A stretch of 64,000 nucleotides of DNA from contig WWBZ02000022.1 in NCBI GenBank assembly GCA_011503125.2, forward strand, positions 1,860,001 through 1,924,000, read 5' to 3'. The stretch comes from Botryosphaeria dothidea (Eukaryota > Ascomycota > Dothideomycetes > Botryosphaeriales > Botryosphaeriaceae). Shown piece by piece: positions 22,835-33,887 of the stretch. The position numbers and the translations under genes are program-made. The notes under the pieces were generated by a model. The model made no database searches and had not been told where the DNA came from. It saw only the letters and a program-made list of their open reading frames with translations. Within the stretch, counting starts at the first letter, position 1; each line of letters opens with the position of its first letter.

Positions 22835-25800
22835 TATGAGATGCCAATGGCTTCCAATTGAAGCAGTGCAAAGAGACAAGAGTAGTCACGGCACGGCAGA
22901 GTCGGTCAAGGTAGTGAGGTGGCGGAGGGGCAGAAGGAGCGTGAGGAATCCCAAAGGACAACAACACCTGAGGGTCTGTCGAAGGGAAGAGGGACTCGTC
23001 GACTTAAATGACCGTTTTAATCTGTGTCATCTAGACACGATAAGATTTAGCTAGGTGGCGTAGGGCAGACGGGCTTATTGCAGGAGGCAAGGGTATCCTG
23101 TTGCGGGACGCCGGGGAAGTCGGAGCGCGAATCGTGAATTGGGTATGGTGATTGTCCGCAGGTGTTGCAGAGAAGCACAAGAGCGGCCGGCAGCAGCGGG
23201 CGCGCGGGAGGCGGCTCTGATATAGCTTGACGCGCGGGCAAAGAAGCGGTGATGGGCACAAGCTCTGGGTAAGCGAACGATTTGCTGGCACAGGGCGGAT
23301 CCCAGCTCTGTGACTGCATCGTCCTGAGCTGGTGGAAGGGTCAGATCCGGTGGTATGCTGCCCAAACGGACGCACAGGTAAAAAGGATGTGCGGCTTGGC
23401 TGGCCGCGGCCCCTGAGTGTTTGCCAGCCAAGCGAGCGCCTGTCGCACATGGGGCCGGTCGCGGAACATTGGGGAGAGATGCTAGGTTGCCCCAAAAGTA
23501 AGGCGGGCTGAGATGGGTCCCAAAGACGGTGGTCGCGCGTCCGTGATGGGCGAGCTTGCAGGGCTAGGAGCGTGGATATGACATCCATTGATCAGCGGCT
23601 GGCCGGCCTGCCGGTACGCTAGAAGGGATTGACTTTGGGGCTAAACACCGTTGCCCCCTTTCCTTGGGCCCAGCACAGGGGCACCGCATTTCGCGTCTGC
23701 GGCCTGCGGCTCCGGGCAGATGCGCTAGCCTGCCAGTCAGGAAGGCTGGCTGCACGCCAGCAGCAAGGCACAGGACGAGGGGCAGCGGGCGCCCAGCGCG
23801 TCGCAGCGCAGGCTTTTCCGCGCGCGCGCTCGTCACTTCTCGAAGCTCCAGCGCACCACGGCTGACCGCAAATGCGAGTCACGTTGCTTCTGCTGCGCGT
23901 GTGCTTTCTTTTGCGCCCGCTCCTCGCTGCGGTGCTGGCGCGGGTACGTGGCCACGGCGACGAGATGGCTCGCAGGGCGAGTCAGCGGGGCCCGGGGTGG
24001 AGCGGCGGCGGGCAGAGAGCGATGCGACAATCTCATTAGCTTTCAATAGAGCAACGGCCAGCCGCGATGGTTTCAAATTACAGGAGAGGCGGTGAATTCT
24101 GCTGCCTCCGGCGCTGGTGGATGGCCGGCAACGTGCGCCCAGCCTTGCAGACGCCGGACAATTATAAATGCCAGGCCGCGCACCGGGCAGCGGGCAGCCA
24201 GCAGCCGCGCACTGCACTGCACTGCACTGCACTGCAAGACCGAGGACTGTGCTCCGGCGGTGCAGCGGCGGCCGCAGGAAGCAGAGCAGCAGCAAGCAGT
24301 CGACCTGTCGCTGCGCGGCGGCATCGGCAAGGGTGCCGACGACGGGCTAGCAACCGTCACCTGATGCCCGTCCTTGGGCGCCGCGGCGGGTACCCACCGC
24401 GCGTGGCAGTGTGGTCGCCGTTGGCGTGGAATGTTGCGCATGCGCAGCGCTACGCTTTGTTGCTCTGCTGGGCAGTGAGCGCGCGCACGCCCCGCTCTGA
24501 GCGCCGGGGGGCCTGGCACTGGGGAAGAGGGCGTTTGGGCAGAGTCAACGCAGCAGGAGAGCAGGAGACGCGGCCTGCGCACGCGGGCGTGACCAGCGCG
24601 GAGGGACGCGCTGCTCGGCGGTGAGCGTGTTCAACGGTGGCGGCGGCGCGCCATTGGCCTGAGCCGCGCAGGGCTGCTGGGCTGAGCTGGCCCGGGGGGG
24701 GAGCGGCGGTGATTGCCCGCGCTGCAAGATCCATGCTAGCCTCTCGCGTGGAAAACGAGGAACGGCCTGCTGGCGCAAGGCTTATTCGCGTCCGGTCGTC
24801 TCGTCGAAGGTTCCTTTCGAGATCTGTGGCCGGAAGATGGCGGGAAGCCTGCTAGCACCGCCTCTGATTCGCTGCGGGGCCGCGCGCGCTGGGCCTGCCG
24901 ATTCCGCGGCACCTAGCTCCAGGCCGTTTGTCGCGTCGCAGCTCCTGGAGCGCCGCCAGCCCGCATGCTCGCGGCCAGCCAGGAGCCGCTCGCCCAGGCA
25001 CCGCGTCCATGATCCATCGCAGAGCCGTCTGGGGTACACAGGCGAGCAGCTGGCAGGCAAGCGCTGCAGATCCTTAATTTCGATCCAGACGTCACCACGC
25101 TGCCCGCTGAAACGATAGCCGACTGCAACTCCTGACGCGCGCCGCGAATGATCCGTCGCCCATCGCACGGTGCTGGCACTGATCACTTGACCCTCAACGT
25201 GTGACGGCAAGCGTTTTCTTCTGTGTGCCGAATGCGATGTCTCGTGTGCGGCGGTTCAGTGGTGCCAGCTGTTGGTGCTACGGGAAACCCAGGGTCAGAG
25301 AGGGCAACGCCCATGCCGCCCGATGCAAGCCGCATCGACAATCCCCGGTCTTCGGGCGGAAGGCAATGCATGCTGCAGCCGGATGTCTTCGCAAAGTCGT
25401 TGCTGCTGTGCGCCCCGGCGAGGTAGACCAATATAAACCTGGGTCGCGTCCCCTAGTCGCACATCTGAATAGACTACGGGCCCAGCTGCTTCTGTGAGAC
25501 ATCCAGATCTTCCGGCGCCCGTCAGATGCCAGCCTGACCGGAGGCTCACCGCCAATGTTCGCTGACGTTCAAGAAAATTATCGTGCCCAACGTGACTCTT
25601 TTTTCTGGAAGTGTGGCGGAGCCTGACTGGTGCTTCGGCTCGTATAAGCCCACCGTGCAACAGCAAGTCTTACAGTCGTTAATATACGCTGCTGATCGCG
25701 CGCTGCACTGTGTCTGCGCTGCGCCTGCAATCCGGGGCGCTAGGCAGATATCTGCCTGCTCGTCTGCGCGTGGTGTCCTGAGGCCTGCCTGACTCGGAGC

Positions 25801-26289
25801 GTTGTTGAGCCTGGCCGCTGGGAACGGGCCCCCGGGACCCTTGCTGATCTCTATACGACGAAAAGTGATACGTCCGAGTCATCGCATCATTCCAGAATGT
25901 GATGGTTGGCCGGGGCGCGGCTTTGTGCGACGTGTAGCCCACGGCAGCGCCAGATAGGGGCCGTCGGCTGTCGGGCAGGCAAACGGCGAGCCTGAGCCTG
26001 AAGGTCTGATGAAGCGTTCGCCGCGAGTCGCTGTCGCACGGGGGCCTGATGAAGCTGGGCTGCGCGGGCCGGACGCCAGGCGATGTGGAAAGCTGGGGTT
26101 TCCTGGTTGGCAGATCGCTCGAAAGAAAGAGTGGTAGATCTCTCTCTGGGCCTGCCGGCGGCTGAATCACGTGTGGAAAAACTCCGGCCGTCGAGCTCCG
26201 CCGAGCGCAGGCGAGACCTGGAGCATCGCGCGACGACGTTGCCCCTTTGGCCGCTCCGCCCATCCCTCTGCTCCCGCACCACGGCCAAG
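22835..26289. other. 3.45-kb GC-rich block without a recognisable gene between divergent genes
   Basis: The MFS gene (minus) and the E2-like gene (plus) point away from each other across this block. It is strongly GC-rich from about 23.1 to 26.2 kb, so long frames appear in all six readings, but none shows a domain, a consistent codon pattern or a convincing exon chain. It holds a five-copy ACTGC tandem at 24211-24235. It may be a large shared promoter, a non-coding transcript locus or a fast-evolving gene I cannot recognise. Confidence 0.4.
24211..24235. repeat. Tandem pentanucleotide (ACTGC)5
   Basis: Five perfect head-to-tail copies of ACTGC, within the GC-rich gene-free block. Expected to be length-variable. 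Confidence 0.95.
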
Positions 26290-27345
26290 ATGCCCTTGTT
26301 GGGCGCACTACCATCGCTCGAGAAGGCGAATTTGCTTGTCGAATTGTGAGTCACGTGCCCTCCACGCGCGCCACGAGCTCTGCGTTGCTGACGCCGTCCT
26401 GCAGCGCGAGCCTGCGACATGGCTGTCCAGACGGTGTTTACATGAGCATAACCCCCGGGGACCCTTCGACCTGGACTGGCGTGATATTCATCCGCAAAGG
26501 TGCGCTTGTGCTCAATTGGCTTCGGCAACGCTCGAAAGAGCTCCACGCAAACTTTCCCCAGCCCCCAGCCGGCCAGAGGCTGACCGGGTGATGTTTCAAG
26601 GCCCTTACGCGCCTGCAATTCTTCGAGTCCAGATTTCTTTCCCGCAAGCATATCCAGCAGTGCCACCGCTGGTGGCTCTATCCACGGACATTTTCCATCC
26701 GCTGGTGACTCCGCTGACCACGTATACCTACACAACTGGCTCCGCCAGCGGTGAGACCGTCAGTGCCACCGACGAGGAGCGTCTTCCGCCCGGCGGCTTC
26801 AGCCTTCGCCATGGCTTCCCGCAGTGGTTCTCGCGCACGCGTCGGAGCACTCCGGCGGCTCCAAACAGTCAGCCGGAGCCCCGCGGCGACGTAGGCCCGG
26901 CCGGGGAAGCCAACGCTCATCCGCCGCCCGTCGCCAAGATCCTAAAGTATATCCAGGCATCCTTCACCGATGAGGCTATTCTGGATTCCGTGACAGTTGA
27001 ATCTGCCGCAAATCCAGGGGCGTATCACGCATGGCGGTCCTTCAGAGAGACCCAGTTTACAGGCTCACTGCAACCTATGACCAAGAGCAGCGCTGCACCA
27101 GCGACAAGAAGCCGCCACCCAGGCGAGTGGAACTGGGAGGGCGTATGGGAGGAGAGAGTAAAAAAAGGCATCAACAACAGTATCTCTGATGGCGTTCTCT
27201 ACAGTGCTGGTGTCGAGGGGGATGATGTGGTAAGTGCCTTGACAGCCTCCGATGCGTTAGCCACTGACCGTTCTAGGTGCGCTTTGCTCAGGTCGACAGG
27301 GACGTTCTGGATAAGGCGAAGGCTAGAATCCTTCCGCAAGCATAG
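26290..27345 (+). CDS. Ubiquitin-conjugating-enzyme-like protein without active-site Cys (UEV/AKTIP type)
   Basis: Four exons, 26290-26345, 26405-26499, 26601-27229 and 27277-27345, join in phase to 282 aa. The UBC fold is clear: EKANLLVEFASLRHGCPDGVY, TWTGVIFIRKGPYAPAILRVQISFP, then YPAVPPLVALSTDIFHPLVTP. In active E2 enzymes the HPN motif is followed by the catalytic Cys. Here HPLVTPLTTYTYTTG has neither the Asn nor a Cys, so it is probably a non-catalytic E2 variant acting as an adaptor, as in UEV or AKTIP/FTS proteins. About 60 Pro-rich residues are inserted before a C-terminal helical part (HPGEWNWEGVWEERV), and the end is LDKAKARILPQA. This layout is known from fungal UBC-like proteins of unknown role. 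The start is the first ATG that gives the helix 1 sequence. Confidence 0.82.
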
Positions 27346-27827
27346 ATTGCTCTGTAATAGACTCAAGCAACAGTAGAGAGTGGTCGTTTTTTTTGGTGGG
27401 GTTGAAGGTATTGGTCTCGGAAGAATTTCACGAAAGTTTTGCCTTGCACGGACGAGGTCTCTGGTCAGCATTGGCTCCGGGCTGCACGACACGCCGTCAA
27501 GTTGGATGGACGTTTTGCTGGTTGGAGGTACTTTGAGAATACGAAGACATGAATTCCGGTTTCCCAAGCTAGTGTGCGCATGTACGCCCTAGAAAATAGG
27601 AGTGTGCCTGGGCGCTGTTTGGTGAGATTGGGAAGGTTCAGGGCCACGCCTTCGTCATATGGGAGCGGGCGGGCAACGCCTGCCTGTTTGCCGGCTTGGG
27701 GCTGTGGACAATTTCTCCCTCGAAATTAACGCTCAGCGTCGCTCGAGAACATTCTGCCGCCCGACAACCGGGACATCGCCGCTCAGCTGCAGGACAAGGA
27801 CAAGATCGCAGATCGGTCCGCGCCAGC
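27346..27827. other. Spacer between E2-like and VWA genes
   Basis: About 480 nt between two codirectional genes. It holds the E2-like 3' flank and the probable promoter of the VWA gene. No gene or motif stands out. Confidence 0.4.
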
Positions 27828-30673
27828 ATGTTGCCGGCTGCCAAGGCATCGTCCATCCCAGTCCCGACAGCCTTGCGGCCTGCAGGCGAGATCAAAGTCC
27901 GCAAACGCCGCGAGAACAGATCCTCAGCCTCAAGCGTCAGCGCCGCTCAGTCCAGCATCTGCCCCGAGAGCCAGTCCAGCTCAATCAACCTCACCCAGCA
28001 ACGAGGCTCGCCTGTGCAAACATTCGCCACCCAGGAATCCCCTCCGTGGACTGGGCAGCCCGCTTCCCCGACGCTCCACCGACGCAAATCCTCAAAGAGC
28101 AAGGTATTTTCCAGAGTTCTTGGCAGCATCCAGACCAGCAGGTCAAACCCGGCCCTACAGCCGACACGCAATGGCTACTCTGACGGAAGCATCTTCCGAA
28201 AACTTTCGATGCGAAGGCGACCGAGCTTTCAGTCTCGCTCAAAGAGCTCCGAATTTCCGGTTCACCCGTCAACGCCATCGTAAGTTCTCAGCATCACTCG
28301 AGCCGCAACCCTACCGCGCATAATGAGCGACAGACCAGGCGCCTGCTGATACGCGCCAAGCCTCCTCACATCGTCTTCCAGTCGTACCACTCTTCGGACA
28401 GACCAGCCTGCCAAATCACCACAAAGGGGCTCTTTTCAGCATCTTTCGCCGCAGACGGCAGATCAGGCTTCCCCGCGGCCTAGGAGCGCCGCACGTGGGT
28501 CGCCGCCGATCCTTACTGTCGATCTTAATGTGATGACGGAACATGAGGCGCTGAATCTCCATGAAGAACGGTGCGTCTGGGTTGCCATCGAAGCACGTGG
28601 CGTGGTCAAGGCGGATGTCAGAGATGCTCGGCAGAATGAAGGGGACGGCTTGGATGTCGTTGTGGTCCTTGACAACTCGTGAGTTTCAGTCTCAGTTTCA
28701 TCCTGACGTCACACGTCGCCCGACTCAAGACATTGTGATTGGAGACGCCAGCCAACGAACACTCCCGGAAGCTATGGAGCTCATACGGCAGATGAGAATT
28801 CAGCTCATCGTCATTCGCGCGTTGTCCTTTGAACTCTCCCCCTTGGCAGCTAAAACAGATCTTTCGTTGCCATTTCAACTTACCGGGATCTAGCCGCTTC
28901 GCCTCTCCAGACTCTCTTGAGACCGCTTGCGACGTCGCGCTCCGCATAGCCCAGTTGAGTACTGAAGCGGGCGATCGACTTGCGGTCTTTTGCACCTGTT
29001 GTCGCCACTTTTCGGTCAAGGCGAAAACTTCGGGATGTTTGTTGCATCCACTCAAGGCCGTCAATGCCGCCTCAATTCGAAGAGAAGTCCAAGGCATCAG
29101 GGCTTTGGCTGCTCGACCCCCTGTTACCGGCGTGGACATTAGTGAGACACTCCGAGAGGCCATCAAGATTCTCAGCGAACCAGCGGATAGGGCTTTCAAG
29201 CCTCTTCGACTCGACCGTTGCCTCGTATTCGTGCTTTCGCCCCAGCCCTCAGGCGGTCTTGACTCAGGCGATGACTTCTCGCCCATCAACATCCATGCCG
29301 TGTGCACGGCAGTGATTCCGTATCACAGCAGTCCTTCAGAAATCTCTAACATTTGGATGCTTCCAAGGGCCCTGCCGTCAAGCGACATGGTACCTGAGGC
29401 CGCAGTGAAAGATTCAACCGATCTTATGGCGCAAGCGGCTGACGTAATGACCTACGCAAGAAGGGGACGTGGCTTCGGGGCTATCACAGACCTCTGCCTC
29501 GATATCAAACCACGCTCAGACTGTGTTATTGAAAGCCTTTTGGGTAGTACTTCAAGCACTACGCTTGTGGCTGGTCAAGTCATCTCGGCCCTGGTAAGGG
29601 TCAGAGTCCCAGCAGTGACTTATCACAACAACATCCGACTTGGACCAATCAGTGAATTGGGCGAAGCTTTCAAAGACCTGGAAATGCTCTTAGGAGAGAC
29701 CGTCACTGAGGTCTTGCATGTGACCGCCCGCTACAAGCAATCCTGCTTCCCTGAAAACAACTTCGTGACAGTTGAACAAGTCCTCTCCATCAACAGACCG
29801 AATCCACTCTCCAGATGGAGTGTCGGGCCGCATTTGAACCCCCTAAAAGTGTCCAGAATCGAAACTGAACTTTCTCAGAGATTTGTGTTCCTTATCGCGA
29901 CTCAAGATCCTCCACAGACCGCTTTGGATGCTCTTGATACGTTCTACCAAAATGAACGCTGTTCACTCCCTTGTTCAAATTACATCGAGAGAGTGCGTCG
30001 TGAGCTTACTTACCAATTAGAAGCTGTGCGGTCGCCTGAAGGTTCCCCCGCTGATACACCAACAATGCTGAGACGCGGGGACCCGCCGCATTCTGAAACT
30101 TTTCTAGAAGTTCTAGAAATTCATAACTCATCACAAAAGCAGGATGATCTTCGACCCGGTCTTCGCCACTACCCGCCTCAGCCGCACTCCTCACCCGAAG
30201 CACGTGACAACTTGTGCTTCACCGCCACCCACCTCCCTACTTCGCTACAAGCTCAATGCTCTGATTCCGCCTCACCGCTCACCGACACCCGCCGCAATAC
30301 ACCACGAGCTTCACCGCGCAATGCCGAAGCTCTGGGCACGGGATACACAGCCACGGACCAGAGCAGAAAATGCACTTCGACGTCAGATGACGCAGAAAGT
30401 TCATCGGTTGATGAGGCCCGCGCCATCTGGCGGCATATGCGGCGCAACGTGTCGATCCGGGCCAGCAGTCCGAGTCGTGGCACACCCTCGTGGCCGACAG
30501 GGTACCGGACCGTAGGTCATCGGGCGGAGAGAGCGCGGGAACATCGAGAACGGGAGCTGAAGAGGAAGGCGCTGGCGAACAAGAGGAGTATAGGTGCTGA
30601 TACGTTGCGAAGTCTAGCAATGGGTAGTGAGGCGAGTGGGAGTGAGGCGGGCACAGCTCCGCGGTTGCTGTGA
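27828..30673 (+). CDS. VWA-domain protein, fungal, function unknown
   Basis: Three exons, 27828-28279, 28382-28678 and 28894-30673, join in phase to 842 aa. Residues 1-220 are Ser/Arg/Pro-rich and disordered. From about 225 a von Willebrand A-like fold begins: WVAIEARGVV, then LDVVVVLDNSRF, with ETACDVALRIAQLSTEAGDRLAVFC, an ISETLREAIKIL helix and RCLVFVLSP. The first metal-site motif is DNSRF instead of DxSxS, so metal binding may be lost. A beta-rich region follows (DCVIESLLGSTSSTTLVAGQ). The C-terminus is disordered, then has an Arg/Lys/Glu-rich helix (REHRERELKRKALANKRS). The second intron is 215 nt and contains a long open frame of its own, but skipping it restores the VWA fold. Similar VWA architectures occur in Dothideomycete hypothetical proteins; substrate and location are unknown. 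Confidence 0.75.
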
Positions 30674-31100
30674 TGTGGGGCACGCTGGAACATTTGTATC
30701 AAGATCACTGGGCCGTTTCAATGCTCTAACAGACCGCTGGGAAAAAGGAAAAACAGGATTATGTTTAAGAGGGGAGTATGAGCGTAGGGCTGTCGGCTAG
30801 CCGGGGGAAAGGGGCATCGAAACATTCGTCTACCAAGCAGGGGGTCACTTAATCCTTCCGAGCAGCTCGAGTCAACTACTACATGGTGCTTTTTTTACCA
30901 TCACTTCGTGCCCGACCCGCGAGCCGACTACCCCCCGGTCCTTTACTAGCCCGCCCGCTTAGATGGCCACTTACACTTCGCTCCGTCAGCTTGGCTCCAT
31001 GCTTATGAGACGGGATACCACTTCCCTGCCGTTGTAACCGCTCCATCGGCATCTCCGGGCCTCCCATTCGTTTGGGTTTAAACCAGACGTACCCCGGAAC
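30674..31100. other. 3' flank of the VWA gene
   Basis: About 430 nt without a gene. A palindrome-like GGGGAAAGGGG / CCCCCGGTCC mix occurs, but no stable structure is evident by eye. Confidence 0.35.
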
Positions 31101-32282
31101 GTGGTCGTGTCAATCATGGTCTTCTCCATCTTTTTTCATCTCGTCGTCATCAGATCAGGTGTCCCCATTTCTTTTTCGGCCTGGATGAGATCCTACGTAG
31201 TACCATTGCTCACCGGTCATCATGCGCGCAGCCTTGTGACTCACCGCAGTAGTCCGTTCCCCGCCCGCGCTTTGTTTCGTATGTCGAGAAGAGCCCACTT
31301 TATCCGGCCAACACTTCGCTCGTCACACCGCTTGTGGCTCGAGACCAGGCAGCAAGAAAATTTGCGGATTGATGGCTGGGTATCGGGCGCTTGGTACTTC
31401 ATGTTGATGTCGTACCACTGTGACTTGCAAGCAGCCGTAATTGAGGTCATGCTCGCCTCTGGTGATGGCACTGCGGATTTTGTTGGGCTCAGGGAATGTG
31501 TAGGCGGTGAAGCCTTGACGACGGGCTGGGATGCGTGAGCATTGAAGAAAAAGCAGCATTTGGAGACTATTCGCGAGACTCTCGCGCATTTCCCTGGACT
31601 CAGACTGACAAATATGTTGTTTCTGGTAGGTTGTTCGACCAAAGCCGGGGATGGACTTCGTCAAGGGGGATTTGTGAATCGGGAAAAATCTTGCATAGAC
31701 GACAGTTATGCAGGCAAGGAGATGGGAAAACGGTGAGGGATCAACTTCTGGGGCCTTGAACGCCCTGCGGCGGTAAGTCCGTTGCTCTGGATGTCACTGA
31801 ATTCCGGGCCCAAGTCACATCCGATCGCGAGCTTGCGGCTGATGCTGGATTAGGTTCACTTCGAGCTTCAGCCACAGTCGCTGGATTATTCACCGAACGA
31901 TCCGACCCCTACTCCAGGGCGACCCAAGAAGCAGGAGAAGCAATATGTCATACTGTCGCAGGGACCGATGAGATGTCTCCTGATGCTGGAGCGCTCTGGA
32001 CAGGAAGCACCGGTCAGCGTCACGATCGTGAAAGAAGGCCTAGAGCAGACCATGATCGAAGCACAAAGAGTTGTCTCACAGGAGACTTTGAAGGACGCAT
32101 TTACACCGCATTTTTCTCTGCAGGCGCTGGCGAATGGGCATCTGCGGGCGGAAGCGGGTAGGGCTGTAAGAGCACAGGGTGACCTTGAAGAATTGAACCC
32201 TGAAGAGTCTCGCTCCTGTGTTTCGGCGTACTGGATTAGGGTTTCAAAACAAAGACTCTGCAAGGTTGGGATATACCCGTGA
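31101..32282 (+). pseudogene. Possible decayed gene, unrecognised
   Basis: One plus-strand frame stays open from 31101 to 31772, apart from two TGA codons at 31536 and 31734. It is then followed by a good GTAAGT donor at 31773 and a TTAG acceptor at 31853, and a second exon-like frame of 142 codons to 32282. Protein-like stretches are ENLRIDGWVSGAWYFMLM, LRLTNMLFLVGC, INFWGLERPAA, KQYVILSQGPMRCLLMLE and VSQETLKDAFTPHFSLQAL. The first TGA also lies in a possible GTGAGC intron (31534-31603), which would remove it; the second has no such escape in phase. I recognise no family. It could be a broken gene, a gene with a different splice plan, or chance open frames. Confidence 0.28.
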
Positions 32283-32573
32283 TGGGAAGCTTCTGGGCCA
32301 CGTTTCGGGGCTTCGGGATCTCGAGCCAGAAGCTCCGTGCTTCTTCAGGGATGGAGCAGCACGGTACATACGTGGTCTCACTCAACACTGACGTTCAGAA
32401 GCATGAGCATTTGGCTTCAAGACATTGACCATCTGATAATTTCGCTAAGAGGAAAAAGCAAAAAGGTAAGACGTACAGTCTATGCTCAATTCCAAACTCA
32501 TCTTAAGCATGGATCAATAGTGCTCGGCAGCTATGGGAGATCGACACCGAGCCGCGTCCGGGACATCAGCGGC
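32283..32573. other. Spacer before the first small Cys-rich gene
   Basis: About 290 nt; no gene seen. Confidence 0.35.
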
Positions 32574-32840
32574 TCAGCCACATCCGCAACCACTCTCTCG
32601 CTCGGGACTTGAGCTCGCAGCGTACCTTGGCTGGGGTCTTTGGATACCCTCGAGCTCTTGCAGATAGTCTGTGCCCAAGCACTCGGGGCAGATGCTGTCT
32701 CCTGGAGGCGCTGGTAGCCCCTTGCTTTGCCGACGCCTTTCGCGGCCTCGGCCGTGGCGCATGGTTTCCCTGCACGGATCGGTGATCCGTTCCGAGGTGG
32801 AGCCACAGTTGATGCAACAGTTGGCTTTGGTTGAGCACAT
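32574..32840 (-). CDS. Small Cys-rich protein, MC-CxxCG family, copy A
   Basis: A single exon of 88 aa starting at the ATG at 32840. Cys layout: MCSTKANCCINCGSTSERITDPC, then an Arg/Gly-rich loop and a second knuckle ICPECLGTDYL, and a C-terminus ending SGCGCG. Two CxxC knuckles about 45 residues apart suggest one zinc site or a paired zinc ribbon. The same plan (MC, CxxC with G/N, Cys about 10 later, then a distal CPxC-like knuckle) occurs in the genes at 33399-33887 and 36784-37206 on the same strand. Families of small fungal proteins that start MC and carry such knuckles are known in Pezizomycotina but have no assigned function. There is no signal peptide, so it is probably intracellular. 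Confidence 0.5.
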   Translation of the reverse strand: MCSTKANCCINCGSTSERITDPCRETMRHGRGRERRRQSKGLPAPPGDSICPECLGTDYLQELEGIQRPQPRYAASSSPERESGCGCG

Positions 32841-33398
32841 TGCGATCGAAGTTGTTGGCGGTCTTCCGATGCCTCGTGTGCTATGACTAAAGCTGGTTCC
32901 TGATACGTCGAGAAGAGTTTATCACAGCGGTGTATTTGCCTCCAGAGTTTCCATGAGTCTTCACGCTTGTTTCAGGTTTGTGGCGGTCACAATCCTACTG
33001 CGTCCAAGCTTAAAGTCGGCTTGGACAGCTTTGATCATACGCACAGGTAGAGGTTTCAACATGATTGCATGGAGTCCTATTCGCTTGGGAAAACAAAGAA
33101 AACTGCCTAACACTTCTTTCCCGCAATTCCCGGTGAGCATGCCGTTCGTATAGAAAATTTCTGCATCTTTACCGAGCGCTTGGGCAAGCCGGCCTGTGCT
33201 CTCGTCCCACAGCCACGGGACATGTGTAGGTGCCTTCGTACTCCAATTTCATTTGCCCCCGTCACAAGCCACAACCTTCCTCATTCATACCTTCACTTCA
33301 TTCAAGCGCATGGTACCGGCCCGCAACTGCGCCACCATTTTCAACGCTCAACCTGCTCGTCTTTGTTCCTTCATTATCAGCTGGCGCATGCTCTCGTA
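32841..33398. other. Spacer between small Cys-rich genes A and B
   Basis: About 560 nt without a clear gene. It should contain the promoter of copy A and the 3' end of copy B. Confidence 0.35.
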
Positions 33399-33887
33399 TC
33401 ACGGCTGCTGGTGGCACGGCTCGTCGGAAACCTTTCGCTTACCCGTCACGCCCGCGAGTCGCGTCCCGTTCACCATGTTCCGCACACGCTTCCTCCAACC
33501 GCTCACGAGCCCGACGCTCTTCTGCGCCACCTTGGCGTCATCCGTCGAGGCGCTCGCATCGCTGCCGCTTGGTGAAGCGGGCGCCGTTGGGTCAGCGGCC
33601 TCGCCGCCGCCACTCTTGGGCAACGCCATGGGCGGATGCACCACCTCGCCGCTCAGCCCGTCCACGGGGAAGACGCGCAGGTTTGTGTTGGAACATTTGG
33701 GACAGGCGCCATCGTCCGTGTGCATGAACTCCTCGACGATCCATTCTCCTTCCGGGCACCAGTCGTCGGCGTGAATGCCGATTTCCGTGCCGGGGTTCCG
33801 GCTGGTGCAGGCGAAGCGGCAGCGGTCGATGTGCGAGCTGATAAGGTAGCCGCAGTGCGCGCAGATGTGTTGTTCTTCGCAGCACAT
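33399..33887 (-). CDS. Small Cys-rich protein, MC-CxxCG family, copy B
   Basis: A single exon of 162 aa from the ATG at 33887. The N-terminal half reads MCCEEQHICAHCGYLISSHIDRC, then DWCPEGEWIVEEFM and a second knuckle GACPKCSNTNLRVF. The second half is Ser/Ala/Asp-rich, with a basic end (SGWRKRVRNMVNG). The two CxxC knuckles, one conserved Cys about ten residues after the first and the MC start match copies A and C. A structural zinc role is inferred from the knuckles. It is the best supported of the three, since codons are open throughout and the composition is even. No targeting signal is seen. Confidence 0.62.
   Translation of the reverse strand: MCCEEQHICAHCGYLISSHIDRCRFACTSRNPGTEIGIHADDWCPEGEWIVEEFMHTDDGACPKCSNTNLRVFPVDGLSGEVVHPPMALPKSGGGEAADPTAPASPSGSDASASTDDAKVAQKSVGLVSGWRKRVRNMVNGTRLAGVTGKRKVSDEPCHQQP

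Noticed and set aside
28561..28893. Frame continuing past 28678 as VWA coding sequence
   Set aside because: It interrupts the VWA strand-helix order and ends at a stop; excising 28679-28893 restores the fold in phase.
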